Below, one piece after another: positions 19,489 through 27,790 of a stretch of 64,000 nt of DNA. Numbering within the stretch: position 1 is the stretch's first letter; each line of letters starts with the position of its first letter. The translations under genes and the position numbers were made by a program. Under the pieces are notes generated by a model. The model saw only the letters and a program-made list of their open reading frames with translations, searched no databases and was not told the origin of the DNA. Origin of the DNA: SZUA-36 sp963727635 (GTDB lineage Bacteria; Pseudomonadota; Gammaproteobacteria; Xanthomonadales; SZUA-36); assembly GCA_963727635.1 (NCBI GenBank), contig CAVSHP010000007.1:124001-188000 (forward strand), in the 5' to 3' direction.

Positions 19489-20697
19489 ATGAAAATCTCT
19501 ATTGGTAATTTTACAAAGTTGAGCAGCGTATTGCTGGTACTGGCTAGCTTCAGTATCCAGGCCATTGCGCAACCGTTTTTCAGCGATGATTTCGAAAACC
19601 GGGTAAAAGACCAGGCTTTGATTGGCAACAACTGGACCTGGTACAACCAGACTTTTGAGAATGATACCTGCAGTGGCGACCCGGCTTACGGGTATGGCCC
19701 CTACGATGATGGTAACCCCAGTGATTACCAACAGGAAAACCGCAATTACTGGACCGCAAGTGCAGATGTCGGCCAGGGCGACTCGTACTTCCGTGCGGGT
19801 TTGGAAGTCCCGGCCTGGTCGACCGATGAAGGCAACCCGGTCGTACTCAGCAATATGTTGAGGGTATACGGAGATCAGAATTATAACCCTGGTGTAACCA
19901 CCTGTAAGCGCACCCTGATTTTCCAGGAAATGACGGTTGCGAGTGCAGGCACTTTCAGCTTTTCTTTCGATGTTGCGCAGGACCGCTACGGTGCGCCTGA
20001 ATTCGGTGAAGTAACGGGTGCATTTGTGAAAGTGCTGAAGAAAAGTGATTCAAGTTATACCACTATGCTTTTTGAGAAAGCGGAAACCCATCCGCCGGTC
20101 GCCACGACACCCGAGAATGTCACCACGGTTTCCCAGGCGATTGATTTTACCATCCCCGAGGAAATGCTCGGCGAGTTGCTTCAATTTGGTTTCTACACCG
20201 ACCTGTCTGAAAACCTGGGTCAGGGATGGGGAACCTCGGCCGCGCTCTACGATAATGTCCAGGTAGGTCCGATGGAGATCGGCCCGGCACATTCCGGATC
20301 GTGGTACAACGCAGGTCAGAGCGGTCACGGCTTTTCGATTGAATTCGGTCAATGGGCCGATGGTACGCCGATGGGGGTCGTTTACTGGTACATCTATGAC
20401 GACCAGGGAAATCCTATTTTCCTGGCCGGACAAGGAGAACCGGATGGCAACAGGCTGGAAATCGCATTCGAATCACCCGTTGGCATGGTATACGGTGTAT
20501 TTGACAAGAACACCGTTACGCGAAATATCGGTGGTGTCGGCGTTTTCGAATTCAGCGACCGGGACCATGCGACCTTCAGTTACACCCCTTCTCAATTTTC
20601 GGCCGACACATGGGGTCATACAACACCCATTGTGGCGCTGCCGCTGGTCAAGGTTTTCGGAATACCGGCAGACAAGAACTTCAGCATGCCACAGTAA
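19489..20697 (+). CDS. secreted two-domain protein, glucan locus
   Basis: A 402-residue exported protein of unknown activity, preceded by a strong AAGGAG ribosome site and only 39 bases after the receptor. A signal peptide ends near SIQAIAQ (residue 27). The N-terminal domain (30-260) is related to the secreted protein at 1086: both carry a DFEN/NFES start, GYGPY, a FQE...AGTFSFSF-type strand and ALYDN. The C-terminal domain (265-395; SGSWYNAGQSGHGFS, VVYWYIYDDQGNP, LPLVKVFG) is nearly the same as the C-terminal domain of the GH16 enzyme next door. This looks like a surface glucan-binding or helper protein, possibly a counterpart to SusD-type binding proteins. Function inferred. Confidence 0.75.
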   Translation: MKISIGNFTKLSSVLLVLASFSIQAIAQPFFSDDFENRVKDQALIGNNWTWYNQTFENDTCSGDPAYGYGPYDDGNPSDYQQENRNYWTASADVGQGDSYFRAGLEVPAWSTDEGNPVVLSNMLRVYGDQNYNPGVTTCKRTLIFQEMTVASAGTFSFSFDVAQDRYGAPEFGEVTGAFVKVLKKSDSSYTTMLFEKAETHPPVATTPENVTTVSQAIDFTIPEEMLGELLQFGFYTDLSENLGQGWGTSAALYDNVQVGPMEIGPAHSGSWYNAGQSGHGFSIEFGQWADGTPMGVVYWYIYDDQGNPIFLAGQGEPDGNRLEIAFESPVGMVYGVFDKNTVTRNIGGVGVFEFSDRDHATFSYTPSQFSADTWGHTTPIVALPLVKVFGIPADKNFSMPQ

Positions 20698-20821
20698 TTC
20701 CGGCACGTGGTCAGAAAGCCACCCTGCACGGGCGGGGTGGCATATTTAATAGTCTGCGTTTTGTGAAAGTTATCACCAGGGAACAGCAAAGCCGGAATGG
20801 TGTTTCGGCCGGATAGATCAA

Positions 20822-22168
20822 ATGGAATTTTTTAAATTGAAAATCGACAGCAACACATTCAAAACTGACACCCCGAGCCACTCTCGTCGGTGCGTAGATG
20901 TGTTGTCCCTTCTGCTCAAATCCATGTTACTGATCTGCTTGTTCGCCGCTGCGGGCAATACGGCCTTTGCACAGGTGATCTGGAGTGATGAATTCGACAC
21001 CGGAACATCCCCCGACCCCGCGGTCTGGTCCTATGATCGGGGCAAGGGCGGTTGGGGTAACGGCGAATTGCAGGAATACACGAGCGCCAGCCAAAATGTC
21101 CGCATAGAGAATGGCAATCTCGTGATCGCCGTGCAAAAGAGCGCAACTGGATTTACCTCCGCCCGGATTCGAACAGAGGACAAACTCACATTTAAATATG
21201 GCACCATAGAAGCGCGTATCAAAGTCCCTGACCTGGCCAATGGTTTATGGCCGGCGTTCTGGAGTTTGGGGAATAATTTCAACGAGGTTGACTGGCCTGA
21301 CTGTGGCGAGCTTGACATCATGGAAATGGGCAGTTCCTCGGCGATCATGGCAGGTCTGGTCAACCGCCGCGTCGGGTCTGCCGCACATTGGGATAACCTG
21401 GGACAAATGGCGAGCTTTACCCGGTCCTATGACAGCGCTTCCAACCTGAATGACGGATTTCACATCTACAGTATGGACTGGACGCCGACCCAGATCACGA
21501 CTTACATCGATGGCCAGCAGATATGGACATTTCGTATCCAGATCGATACATGTGCGGACTGCAGCGAATTTCATCAGCCGCATTTTGCCATACTCAATAT
21601 GGCGGTCGGCGGTACCTACACCGGGATTCTGAGCGCCGACCAGGTAACCGCCTCAACACCTGCCGAAATGCTGGTTGACTATGTGAGCATATCTGATAAC
21701 GGCTTCACTGTTCTGGGCGGTTCTGCCGCTCCCGAACCATCCGGGATTGGCCCGGCGTACTCCGGCTCATGGTACAACCCCGGGCAAAGCGGACACGGCT
21801 TTTCGATGGAATTTGGCAAGGCGGCGGACGGCTCGCCAATGGCTGTAGTCTACTGGTACACCTATGACGACCAGGGAAATCCGATGTTCCTGGCCGGAAA
21901 TGGAATACCGGACGGCAATACGCTGGATATCCAGTTTGAATCACCGCATGGGATGAAATATGGTGAATTCGACCCGGACAGTGTGGAACGGTCCAATGGT
22001 GGTATGGCCCATTTTGAGTTTTCAGACAAGGATAACGCCACCTTCAGTTACACCCCTTCTGAATTTACTACGACGAACTGGGGCCACACGACGGTGATTG
22101 ATGCTTTGCCACTGGTCAAAGTGTTCGGGGTGACGGTTTCGAACTCCGGCGCTACGGACAAACAGTAA
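20822..22168 (+). CDS. GH16 endo-beta-1,3-glucanase (laminarinase) with C-terminal accessory domain
   Basis: A 448-residue secreted glucanase. A long n-region precedes the hydrophobic core MLLICLFAAAGNTAFA; an internal ATG at 20924 would give a tidier signal peptide. The GH16 domain (about 50-300) contains WSDEFD, KYGTIEARIKVP, GLWPAFWSLG, and the catalytic ELDIME (nucleophile Glu163, acid/base Glu168), matching the laminarinase subgroup. The C-terminal domain (about 315-440) is shared with the upstream secreted protein. The three genes TonB receptor, secreted protein and GH16 run in one direction and form the uptake and depolymerisation half of the locus. Confidence 0.94.
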   Translation: MEFFKLKIDSNTFKTDTPSHSRRCVDVLSLLLKSMLLICLFAAAGNTAFAQVIWSDEFDTGTSPDPAVWSYDRGKGGWGNGELQEYTSASQNVRIENGNLVIAVQKSATGFTSARIRTEDKLTFKYGTIEARIKVPDLANGLWPAFWSLGNNFNEVDWPDCGELDIMEMGSSSAIMAGLVNRRVGSAAHWDNLGQMASFTRSYDSASNLNDGFHIYSMDWTPTQITTYIDGQQIWTFRIQIDTCADCSEFHQPHFAILNMAVGGTYTGILSADQVTASTPAEMLVDYVSISDNGFTVLGGSAAPEPSGIGPAYSGSWYNPGQSGHGFSMEFGKAADGSPMAVVYWYTYDDQGNPMFLAGNGIPDGNTLDIQFESPHGMKYGEFDPDSVERSNGGMAHFEFSDKDNATFSYTPSEFTTTNWGHTTVIDALPLVKVFGVTVSNSGATDKQ

Positions 22169-22217
22169 CGCGAGGAGTTTGCTAAGCCCCGGAACCAATC
22201 CGGCAGAATATGCCGGC

Positions 22218-25200
22218 TCAGTCTGCGGACAATAACTGATTTTTTCGAAATACGAGTTCCAACCGGCGGATACGCCCGCTGCGTTTGAACAATTCAGCGC
22301 TCATTTCCGTCGGTAAGCTGGTATGGCTTAGAACCTGCTCGGTTCCATCGTCACGGTGAATGGTCAGGGTTGGCTCAGCGTCATCACTCACGCACATGAT
22401 TACCGGTGTCTGGCACCAGGTGAAAGCCAGGCCGGCCCTGGGTACCACCAGGTGCTGCCAGTTGCCAGCCACATCCAGGTAACGAAATTCTTTTGCCTGC
22501 AGGTTAAACTCGTGGACACGCAGCAGGGCCGGCACGAAATTCACCACACCGGCCTTTACCCGTATACCCAGTTCCATGAAACGTGCCAGCAACTCCTCCT
22601 TGACCTGGCCGGTCATACCCGGTTGCTGGGCACCGGCATGTTTGGGTGTGTGGGAGTATGGATCCATGGGAAAGGCGCCAAACTCGGCTGGCGTTTTGTT
22701 GAAACCGATACCCTCGCGGATGCGATAATACAGCTGGCCTAACTTTTGGCAACTTGCCTTGTCGGCACCGCTTTCCAGCGCCGTGAAGAAGTTTTCCCCG
22801 ACCGCCAGTAGTAGCTTGGCGACCATGTGCCAATAGATGCAGCCCAGTCCCTCAAAACCGAACATGCCACCGGAGCGTCCGGTAAACGAGCGGTGATTAA
22901 ATACCTGTTCGTAGAGTGAGCGTATCGGCCCACTTGCGGCCTCAAGCTGGTCGCCGTATCTTGCAGACAGCTTTTCGAGCTGGCTATTCAAGTCCCCGAT
23001 ATTGGTGAAAATTGCACTGAAACGGTAACAGCCGTCTGCGTCGCGCATCACGATTGACCCGTCACCCGCCTCGAGCATCTGCGTCAGCAGCGGTATTGCC
23101 TTGAACTGCCCGTCTGGAATACGGTTCTTTTCCAGGAAGCCCGGTAGCTGGCGGTCAGGATACAATATGAAAGACTTCTGGTCGCCTCGATAAATATCGC
23201 TTTCGAACAGGGCCTCGAGCACCGATATGGCTTTTGCGGGTTCTATGGCGCCAGAACTCAGTAGTGCAACCTGGCCTTCCAGCATCAGGTAAAGCCTGTC
23301 TATATCGGCTGCCCCCGGCTGAAGGCTCAGCAGGTTATAGGCATGGTACAACCCATCCTTTCGCTGATTACTGGAAATGGTGTGATCAATGGCGGCTAAA
23401 GCATCCTCCAGCATGACCCTGACAAGCCCAATGGGCTGGTCAATCTTATCTGTGAATGACCCCTGTTCGTAAACAGTATTGCGGTAGTGGCTGGCAGCCT
23501 CACCAAGCTCTGAGAGTAAGCGATGGCGCTCGACGGCGCTGACCGGCTTGTCACCCAATTGGGCGCGTATTCCTGTCAGTGCGGTTGAGGTCTCCGTCAG
23601 CCATTGACCAACCTCAAATGACAGGCGGGTCGTATCCGGCTGGTTTAATAACAAACCCTGTAAAAAACAGATATAGCGCCGCAGGTAATACACGGTGACC
23701 ATGGATAAACCCTGGCCGACAAGCGCATTATTGGCATCATTCCATTCCGGACGCTGGGTATTGAGCCAGATTCCGCCATCAATCACCAGATTGCCCAGCT
23801 TGCACAATAAGGGCACCAGTAACTTTTCGAGCAGGTTGACCTGGTAGACATCGCCCTTGCTGTCCAATATCAGTTTTCCATCGGCTCCGATTTGGGCCAC
23901 CCGTTGCTCAATTCGACTTGCGAGGCCCTTGTCATATTCCACCGTGTGTTTGGCATCCTCGAGCAGTGCGGCTAATGGCTTGATCCGGTAAGGAACATTG
24001 GCATAGCTGAAAATCGGCTGATGTAGCAGATTGCCAAGTCTTTCGGGGTGAAACTGGTTGGAAAGCTCGAGCAGTTTTTGCAGATAGATGATCTGGTGAT
24101 CACCCCAGTAGCCAATGTAGCTCCAGGGGTTGTCAGGCTCTTCCACCTCCCAGTCAATGCCCTCCTTTGTGATGCGATACGGGTTATAACCATCCATGGT
24201 GGTCGCGTTAACAAACTTGGCTATCACGCTCTCGATAAATTCCGGAAAGCTGAATGTGAGCGCCTCCCAGTTCTGGAAAATATCCCGCCAGTTGCCCTGG
24301 TATGAAAGCAGACGACCACCGTTGTGATCTTTGAGTTTTATCGCAAAACGGTTCCAGGGACGACTCGGGTCACCGTGACGGCGACCAAAGGTGATGGGCA
24401 GGTATTCCAGACCCAGGCGTTCGAGCTGCGGGTCGCACTGGTACTTGATGATCGACTGCATATGAGTGTAATCCAACTGCCTGGGCAGGCTTTCCAGCAG
24501 GACCACATGGCGTTGATAAAGCTCACGGTTAAACAACTTGATGGTATTGGTGAAATCACTCGAAGATACCTGGTACTGGTTATCGAATATCCCGCCACGC
24601 ATGATATTGAAAAGCGTATTGGCGTAATGGTGCGTCGTGACATTTTCCTCAGCGGTCAGCTGGAATCCGTCACCACTGCCCATAATTCTGGACAGGTTGT
24701 CTGTGCCCGTGGTGACCGAGTCGGCGATTGCCGCTGCCAGTTTAGCCGGATTACCCAGCTGTCTCCTTAATTCAACGGACTGGCCCTGGCTTTGCTCAAT
24801 ATTGGCAACAATCTGCCAGTCCCGGGATGAATTTGCCGCCAGATTCAAACTTGCATGAACCAGGTAAGCGCCGCGTACACCGCGTTTGTTAACTTCCTTA
24901 CGCAGCGGCTCATCCCGGCGAAAATTATCCAGTTGCTCCGAGCAGAGCAAAACACAACCCGGCTCAAGGCCAAGACAAAACACGCTGTTGGCCCTGAGCA
25001 ATTCACATGGCTCAGCGCGATCGGAAATGCCTGAACAGAGGGTAAAGAAGGCCAGGCCGGTCAGTTCATCCAGCTCGCTCCACTTGTACGCATCGACGAG
25101 ATTACTGGAGTTGGTCTGGGTAAAAAGAGGTGTACCCGCGGGCAGGATATTCTGCAGGCCGTCAATCAGATCCAAACTCACATCCTGCGCACCCAGGTTT

Positions 25201-25670
25201 CGCACTTCACATTGACGGACGAAACCATACCTGTCACTACTCGACCAGGTATAACGAAAGGCCAGTTGTAGATCGTGATTGATTTCCTCAAAACGGATTT
25301 TGTTGCCGACTATATTCTTGTAAAGGTGACGGCTTACGCTAAAGCGGTCATCCTGCTCCCGGTTGAATGGTTCCCAGTGCCGGTGGTGGACTCCGGCATT
25401 AACCCGGATCAGGGTTTTACTGCCCGTGTTGGCAGCGCTTTCATGGATTTTATCAACGGTAATATATGGAAACAGGGCCGTTTCCGGAGATATCCGGCCG
25501 GCCGTCAAGCCACCTGTGGAGGAAATGAATAGCCAGTGATCACTGTCGGAAATAACGCTGATAAAAAACGGCGCCATCTGATCAACATTGTGAATGGCGT
25601 AAAAACGTTCGCCATCCAGGCTGATAAATTCACCGGTTGCGGTTGTAGATTTGCGCAGGGTTTTGTTCAT
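22218..25670 (-). CDS. very large GH149-like beta-1,3-glucan phosphorylase
   Basis: About 1150 residues with no signal peptide, so cytoplasmic. The N-terminal part (GEFISLDGERFYAIHNVDQM, SDHWLFISSTGGLTAGR, ALFPYITVDKIHES) and the size fit the beta-1,3-glucan phosphorylases of family GH149 (relatives GH94 and GH161 are shorter or diverge here). Such enzymes split beta-1,3-oligoglucans with phosphate to give glucose-1-phosphate, saving ATP. Helix-rich catalytic region with conserved-looking patches (YQGNWRDIFQNWEAL, WSYIGYWGDHQIIYLQKLL, SGGMFGFEGLGCIYWHMV). The ATG at 25670 is chosen; the frame also opens at a GTG 12 bases upstream. It converges on the GH16 gene. Family call is from memory of sequence style and context. 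Confidence 0.75.
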   Translation of the reverse strand: MNKTLRKSTTATGEFISLDGERFYAIHNVDQMAPFFISVISDSDHWLFISSTGGLTAGRISPETALFPYITVDKIHESAANTGSKTLIRVNAGVHHRHWEPFNREQDDRFSVSRHLYKNIVGNKIRFEEINHDLQLAFRYTWSSSDRYGFVRQCEVRNLGAQDVSLDLIDGLQNILPAGTPLFTQTNSSNLVDAYKWSELDELTGLAFFTLCSGISDRAEPCELLRANSVFCLGLEPGCVLLCSEQLDNFRRDEPLRKEVNKRGVRGAYLVHASLNLAANSSRDWQIVANIEQSQGQSVELRRQLGNPAKLAAAIADSVTTGTDNLSRIMGSGDGFQLTAEENVTTHHYANTLFNIMRGGIFDNQYQVSSSDFTNTIKLFNRELYQRHVVLLESLPRQLDYTHMQSIIKYQCDPQLERLGLEYLPITFGRRHGDPSRPWNRFAIKLKDHNGGRLLSYQGNWRDIFQNWEALTFSFPEFIESVIAKFVNATTMDGYNPYRITKEGIDWEVEEPDNPWSYIGYWGDHQIIYLQKLLELSNQFHPERLGNLLHQPIFSYANVPYRIKPLAALLEDAKHTVEYDKGLASRIEQRVAQIGADGKLILDSKGDVYQVNLLEKLLVPLLCKLGNLVIDGGIWLNTQRPEWNDANNALVGQGLSMVTVYYLRRYICFLQGLLLNQPDTTRLSFEVGQWLTETSTALTGIRAQLGDKPVSAVERHRLLSELGEAASHYRNTVYEQGSFTDKIDQPIGLVRVMLEDALAAIDHTISSNQRKDGLYHAYNLLSLQPGAADIDRLYLMLEGQVALLSSGAIEPAKAISVLEALFESDIYRGDQKSFILYPDRQLPGFLEKNRIPDGQFKAIPLLTQMLEAGDGSIVMRDADGCYRFSAIFTNIGDLNSQLEKLSARYGDQLEAASGPIRSLYEQVFNHRSFTGRSGGMFGFEGLGCIYWHMVAKLLLAVGENFFTALESGADKASCQKLGQLYYRIREGIGFNKTPAEFGAFPMDPYSHTPKHAGAQQPGMTGQVKEELLARFMELGIRVKAGVVNFVPALLRVHEFNLQAKEFRYLDVAGNWQHLVVPRAGLAFTWCQTPVIMCVSDDAEPTLTIHRDDGTEQVLSHTSLPTEMSAELFKRSGRIRRLELVFRKNQLLSAD

Positions 25671-25815
25671 TTCCAGATTCACTCAATCAACACTTGTCCC
25701 AATTCATGCTGCACCCGTAACCACGCCGCTTGGAACACAGCACACAGCAGGGATAGCCTGACACTTAGTGAGCAAAAGCTTACGGCTAATTTAGGGCGGT
25801 GCAATAAAAACAAGC

Positions 25816-25842
25816 CGAGGTGGACGAGCTATGCGGTAAATG
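25816..25842 (-). promoter_or_regulatory. shared motif upstream of the phosphorylase-like gene
   Basis: Read toward the gene, CATTTACCGCATAGCTCG then TCCACCTCG aligns with the GH3-operon leader at 19 of 25 positions. This suggests a common operator, with LytTR as the best candidate binder. Confidence 0.4.
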
Positions 25843-25866
25843 CGAAATCAGTATAAAACACGGGCA

Positions 25867-25895
25867 TAAAAAAACCCGCTGCATGAGCGGGTTTT
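25867..25895 (-). terminator. Rho-independent terminator after rpmG
   Basis: AAAACCCGCT/AGCGGGTTTT hairpin with a 5-base loop, followed on the minus strand by a run of seven T. It lies 23 bases after the rpmG stop. Confidence 0.88.
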
Positions 25896-25917
25896 ATCAA
25901 TGTATGCCGTTGATCAA

Positions 25918-26085
25918 TTACTTGATCTTGGCTTCCTTGTACATCACGTGTTTGCGTACAACGGGATCGTACTTCTTCATCTCCATTTTTCCCGGAGTGT
26001 TCTTTTTGTTCTTATCCGTGGTGTAGAAGTGACCTGTACCTTCACTGGAGACCAGGCGGATTTTATCTCTTGCTGATTTTGCCAT
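25918..26085 (-). CDS. rpmG: 50S ribosomal protein L33
   Basis: A 55-residue protein reading MAKSARDKIRLVSSEGTGH through YKEAKIK, colinear with bacterial L33 of the zinc-free type (no CxxC pairs). It is part of the large ribosomal subunit near the E site. It follows rpmB directly, as in most gammaproteobacteria, with a terminator downstream. The frame is clean. Confidence 0.97.
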   Translation of the reverse strand: MAKSARDKIRLVSSEGTGHFYTTDKNKKNTPGKMEMKKYDPVVRKHVMYKEAKIK

Positions 26086-26097
26086 GATCCAAACTCC

Positions 26098-26335
26098 TCA
26101 GAATTTTTCGCCGCGCGAACGCAGATCGGATCAAAACGGCATCAATGCCCTTTTTATCAATGATGCGTAAGCCCTTGCTGGAGATACGTAAACGAACCCA
26201 ACGGTTTTCACTTTCCACCCAAAAGCGGTGATGGTGAATGTTGGGCAAAAAGCGACGCCGGGTCCTCGCATTTGAATGCGACACATTGTTTCCGGATATT
26301 GGACCTTTACCGGTTACCTGACAAACTCTGGACAT
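26098..26335 (-). CDS. rpmB: 50S ribosomal protein L28 (one frameshift near the end)
   Basis: Starts MSRVCQVTGKGPISGNN and continues with NARTRRRFLPN and LRISSKGLRIIDKKGIDAVL, unmistakable L28. One extra base at or near 26131 breaks the frame; past it the sequence reads SDLRSRGEKF and stops, giving the expected 78 residues. Because L28 is universally kept, the indel is most likely a sequence error. Without correction the frame would run into rpmG. It is the first gene of the rpmB-rpmG operon, with a good sigma-70 promoter just upstream. Confidence 0.94.
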
Positions 26336-26375
26336 TGGATTATTCCGTTTCTGTACTATCAAAAATGAGCCGCAC

Positions 26376-26404
26376 TTTATACCGCAATACGCCGATATAT
26401 GCAA
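26376..26404 (-). promoter_or_regulatory. sigma-70 promoter of rpmB-rpmG
   Basis: On the minus strand TTGCAT and TATAAA are separated by exactly 17 bases, about 40 bases before the rpmB start codon. A strong match to the housekeeping consensus. Confidence 0.75.
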
Positions 26405-26462
26405 TGAAAATTCTTTCACGCGCGCCAATAATTCGGGTTTAAACGCCCCGGAGGCTGCGATA

Positions 26463-27068
26463 CTATAACATTCCCCTTGACGCCATGGAAACCGGCGGGC
26501 CGTCGCCGACGACGAAATGATCCAGTAAACGGATTTCCAACAGCAGCAGCGCGTCCTTCAGACGCCGGGTAATGGCCTGGTCCGCAAGACTGGGTTCACT
26601 GACCCCGGATGGGTGATTGTGTGCGACGATAACCGCCGCGGCACTCAGCCTGAGGGCCCTTTCAGCGACCACCCGTGGATACACGCAGGCACCGTCGATG
26701 GAACCCTGGAACAGGTCTTCCGAAGCAATCACGCGGTGGCGCGTATCGAGGAACAGGCAGGTGAAAATCTCCCGGTTGCGATCCCTCAGCAGCGTCTGCA
26801 GGTACTCCATGGTCATGGCCGGACTGGTCAGGGAAACACCCCGTTGCAGTGATTGTTTCAATTGCCGGCGCACGAGTTCATGGCTCAGCTGTATCAGCAG
26901 AGCTTGCCGGTCATCAAGCCCTCGCGTTCGGCGCCTGGTCAGCCGGCTTGCGATCTGCAGTCCCCGCAATCCGCCAAATTTCTGCAGTAGAATTTCTGCC
27001 TGACGGTTACTTTTGGTCTTTGCTTGCTGCGGATAGAGCAAACTGCCCAGCAGTTCCGCGTCGGTCAT
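26463..27068 (-). CDS. radC: RadC family JAB-domain protein
   Basis: A 201-residue protein with an N-terminal helix-hairpin-like region (MTDAELLGSLLYPQ, KFGGLRGL) and a C-terminal JAB/MPN metal-binding domain with the motif VIVAHNHPSGVSEPSLAD (residues about 150-167). Biochemical role is unresolved despite the old DNA-repair name. It is shorter than the usual about 225 residues: the start at 27068 lacks the common RPREKLL segment, and an ATG about 70 bases upstream is out of frame, so the first exonic stretch may carry an indel. The order rpmG-rpmB-radC matches other gammaproteobacteria. Confidence 0.9.
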   Translation of the reverse strand: MTDAELLGSLLYPQQAKTKSNRQAEILLQKFGGLRGLQIASRLTRRRTRGLDDRQALLIQLSHELVRRQLKQSLQRGVSLTSPAMTMEYLQTLLRDRNREIFTCLFLDTRHRVIASEDLFQGSIDGACVYPRVVAERALRLSAAAVIVAHNHPSGVSEPSLADQAITRRLKDALLLLEIRLLDHFVVGDGPPVSMASRGML

Positions 27069-27246
27069 CAGGCCGGGCTGGAGGTCCGGTTGTTTTCTGC
27101 GGCGGTCGTCTGGAGATATCTTGAAGGTCTGGTTTCATGTTCCGGTTCTTTGCTTTGACTTGTCATTTATGCTGCAGCATTACGCTGGTAGCGGACAGCG
27201 GAACATGTACACGGTCATTGTAGGACGAAAGCGCAATGTTTTAGTG

Positions 27247-27278
27247 TTGCAGACTACAGGGCTAAGGCTTGGTATGAT
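27247..27278 (+). promoter_or_regulatory. possible extended -10 promoter for dut
   Basis: TGG-TATGAT at 27270-27278 forms an extended -10 element about 40 bases upstream of the dut start. The best -35 candidate TTGCAG lies 20 bases away, which is long. Confidence 0.35.
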
Positions 27279-27319
27279 GGCTGCAGCAACAATTAAACTA
27301 GATTGAAAAGGGATTTCAA

Positions 27320-27790
27320 TTGGAAAAACAGCGCCTGAAAGCGGTCCAGTTAAAAATTATCGATCAGAGGTTGGGTCGTGAGATTCCATTGCCGGAACAC
27401 GCCACCAATGGCTCCGCGGGTATGGACCTGCGCGCATGCGTGGAAAGCAACACCACCATTCAACCGGGTGAAACCCTGCTGATACCGACCGGTTTTGCCA
27501 TGCACATATCCGATCCCGGCATGGCAGCGATGATACTTCCACGCTCCGGACTGGGTCACAAACACGGGCTGGTGCTCGGCAACCTGGTTGGTTTGATCGA
27601 CAGCGACTACCAGGGCCAGGTCTATGTTTCCTGCTGGAACCGTTCGGACAGGGAATTTGAAATTGAGCCCGGAATGCGTATCGCACAACTGGTTTTCGTA
27701 CCCGTGGTGATGGCTGACTTCGAAGTAGTCGATTCATTTGAAGCCAGCGAGCGGGGCGCGGGTGGATTTGGACATACGGGCCGCCAATGA
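27320..27790 (+). CDS. dut: dUTP diphosphatase
   Basis: A 156-residue trimeric dUTPase that hydrolyses dUTP to dUMP, keeping uracil out of DNA. All five motifs are visible in order: AGMDLRA, PRSGLGHKHGL, GNLVGLIDSDYQG, RIAQLVFVPV and the flexible C-terminal RGAGGFGHTG. Start is a TTG with an AAAGGG stretch 9 bases upstream; no in-frame ATG precedes motif 1. Its stop overlaps the algC start by 4 bases (ATGA). The coaBC gene that usually precedes dut is not present in the 250-base gap to radC. Confidence 0.96.
   Translation: MEKQRLKAVQLKIIDQRLGREIPLPEHATNGSAGMDLRACVESNTTIQPGETLLIPTGFAMHISDPGMAAMILPRSGLGHKHGLVLGNLVGLIDSDYQGQVYVSCWNRSDREFEIEPGMRIAQLVFVPVVMADFEVVDSFEASERGAGGFGHTGRQ

Noticed and set aside
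20719..20742. Terminator between the secreted protein and GH16
   Set aside because: The GCCACCC/GGGTGGC stem has a long loop and no T-tract; an attenuating role cannot be excluded but is not supported.
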